DNA of 6,432 nucleotides from JBBRYB01 sp038238115 (lineage in GTDB: Bacteria > Actinomycetota > Actinomycetes > Propionibacteriales > Nocardioidaceae). The stretch spans positions 1 through 6,432 of the forward strand of contig JBBRYB010000139.1 in assembly GCA_038238115.1 (NCBI GenBank). Direction: 5' to 3'. A model generated the notes under the pieces. That model had not been told where the DNA came from, ran no database searches, and worked only from the letters and a program-made list of their open reading frames with translations. The position numbers and the translations under genes are program-made. Positions 6,139 through 6,432 of this stretch are shown here, in pieces (positions within the stretch are counted from its first letter, which is position 1; every line of letters starts with the position of its first letter).

Positions 6139-6292
6139 AACCCTCACCGTGTGAGAGGTCGTCGGGCTGGTTGCCGTCCGGTGGGCGGTTGTGGGGCAGA
6201 CGCCTCGCTCCTAGAGGTCCGATTCCCCGATGTGTGAGTGAAGGGCCAACTTGACGGGTGAAGGCTTCTCGTATCTCGTGCTGCCGCCCGCC
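6139..6292. other. Non-coding stretch before the IS3 end
   Basis: No supported gene is seen here on either strand. A small inverted repeat, CTCAC-CGT-GTGAG, lies at 6143-6155 just after the 33-codon frame; it lacks a T run, so it is not a convincing terminator. TTGACG at 6251 resembles a -35 box but has no good -10 partner. Confidence 0.3.
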
Positions 6293-6318
6293 TGACCGGA
6301 CCCCTTGAAGTGGTCCAC
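6293..6318. repeat. Probable IS3-type terminal repeat
   Basis: These 26 bases start with TGACCGGACC and end in GGTCCAC, directly beyond the OrfB stop, where the right terminus of an IS3-family element is expected. The partner repeat lies outside the window. The possible end at 1901 (TGTCCCGGATCC) is only loosely similar, so the two fragments may come from different elements. Confidence 0.5.
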
Positions 6319-6321
6319 TCG

Positions 6322-6432
6322 TTATGAGAGTTGTGGTTGGTTGGTCTGGCATCGGCTGGCGTAGTCGTCGGGGGTGAGCATGCCGAGGGCGGAGTGGGGT
6401 CGGTACTGGTTGTACTCGTCTCGCCAGTCAGC
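6322..6432 (-). CDS. IS3-family transposase OrfB, C-terminal 36 residues (partial)
   Basis: The minus-strand frame entering from the right edge reads ADWRDEYNQYRPHSALGMLT and ends PDDYASRCQTNQPQLS with TAA at 6322-6324. The W-R-x-x-Y-N-x-x-RPHSALG-x-x-TP motif is the hallmark C-terminus of the IS3-family OrfB/rve integrase, following the catalytic Glu. The DDE triad itself lies outside the window, so intactness cannot be judged. The enzyme would catalyse transposition together with an OrfA product. Confidence 0.88.
   Translation of the reverse strand, partial: ADWRDEYNQYRPHSALGMLTPDDYASRCQTNQPQLS

Larger units (their letters stand above)
6293..6432 (-). mobile_element. IS3-family element entering from the right edge
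   Basis: The element is recognised from the C-terminal part of its OrfB integrase. The sequence just outside the stop codon (6293-6318) begins TGACCGGACCCC and contains AAGTGGTCCAC; it starts with the TG typical of IS3-family termini and lies within 4 bp of the stop. Only the 3' end of the element is inside the window. Its left-to-right boundary at about 6293 separates the repeat-protein locus from its original downstream neighbours. Confidence 0.7.

Noticed and set aside
5969..6352. Minus-strand frame of 127 codons across the right intergenic region
   Set aside because: It is antisense to the repeat array and the IS end, has no recognisable domain, and its composition fits a shadow frame.

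Overview
The window is high-GC DNA with actinobacterial character: GTG starts, strong G/C third positions, IS6- and IS3-type transposase pieces, and a class III cyclase/STAND ATPase/TPR protein of a kind common in Mycobacteriales and relatives. I cannot name the genus. It looks like an accessory region patched together by insertion sequences. Three genes look intact: a GNAT acetyltransferase, a 910-residue cyclase/ATPase/TPR protein, and a small acidic repeat protein. A 33-codon reading frame overlaps the end of the repeat protein.

Left part (1-2100): an IS6-family element runs in from the left edge and ends at about 747, with its transposase broken by one extra base. It sits 7 bp past the stop codon of a nucleoside phosphorylase gene on the same strand. 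That gene is full length but carries three single-base indels. Upstream of it on the same strand is a GNAT acetyltransferase remnant that has lost its N-terminal part and an internal piece. The N-terminal break coincides with a fragment of an IS3-type element carrying the first codons of OrfA. This part is a graveyard of degraded genes.

Middle part (2101-5526): an intact GNAT acetyltransferase (+) and the cyclase/STAND/TPR gene (-) converge on a shared hairpin terminator. The large protein has a divergent class III cyclase domain at its N-terminus, then an NB-ARC-type ATPase and TPR repeats. It has no C-terminal DNA-binding domain, so it looks like a signal-responsive STAND protein.

Right part (5527-6432): a 271-bp divergent intergenic region holds two inverted repeats. 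Next, with an excellent Shine-Dalgarno site, comes an 80-residue very acidic protein built from about three and a half tandem 18-19-residue units. Three of the four copies of its key motif read EGHGYKW, and the protein ends exactly on the last one. The overlapping 33-codon frame (GTGA overlap) carries a further TEGH motif. An IS3-type element enters from the right edge, with its end at about 6293, and cuts this locus off from whatever lay downstream. The repeat protein pair is the most unusual content. A multi-core peptide precursor and a short metal- or protein-binding repeat protein both fit, and no maturation enzyme is visible in the window.
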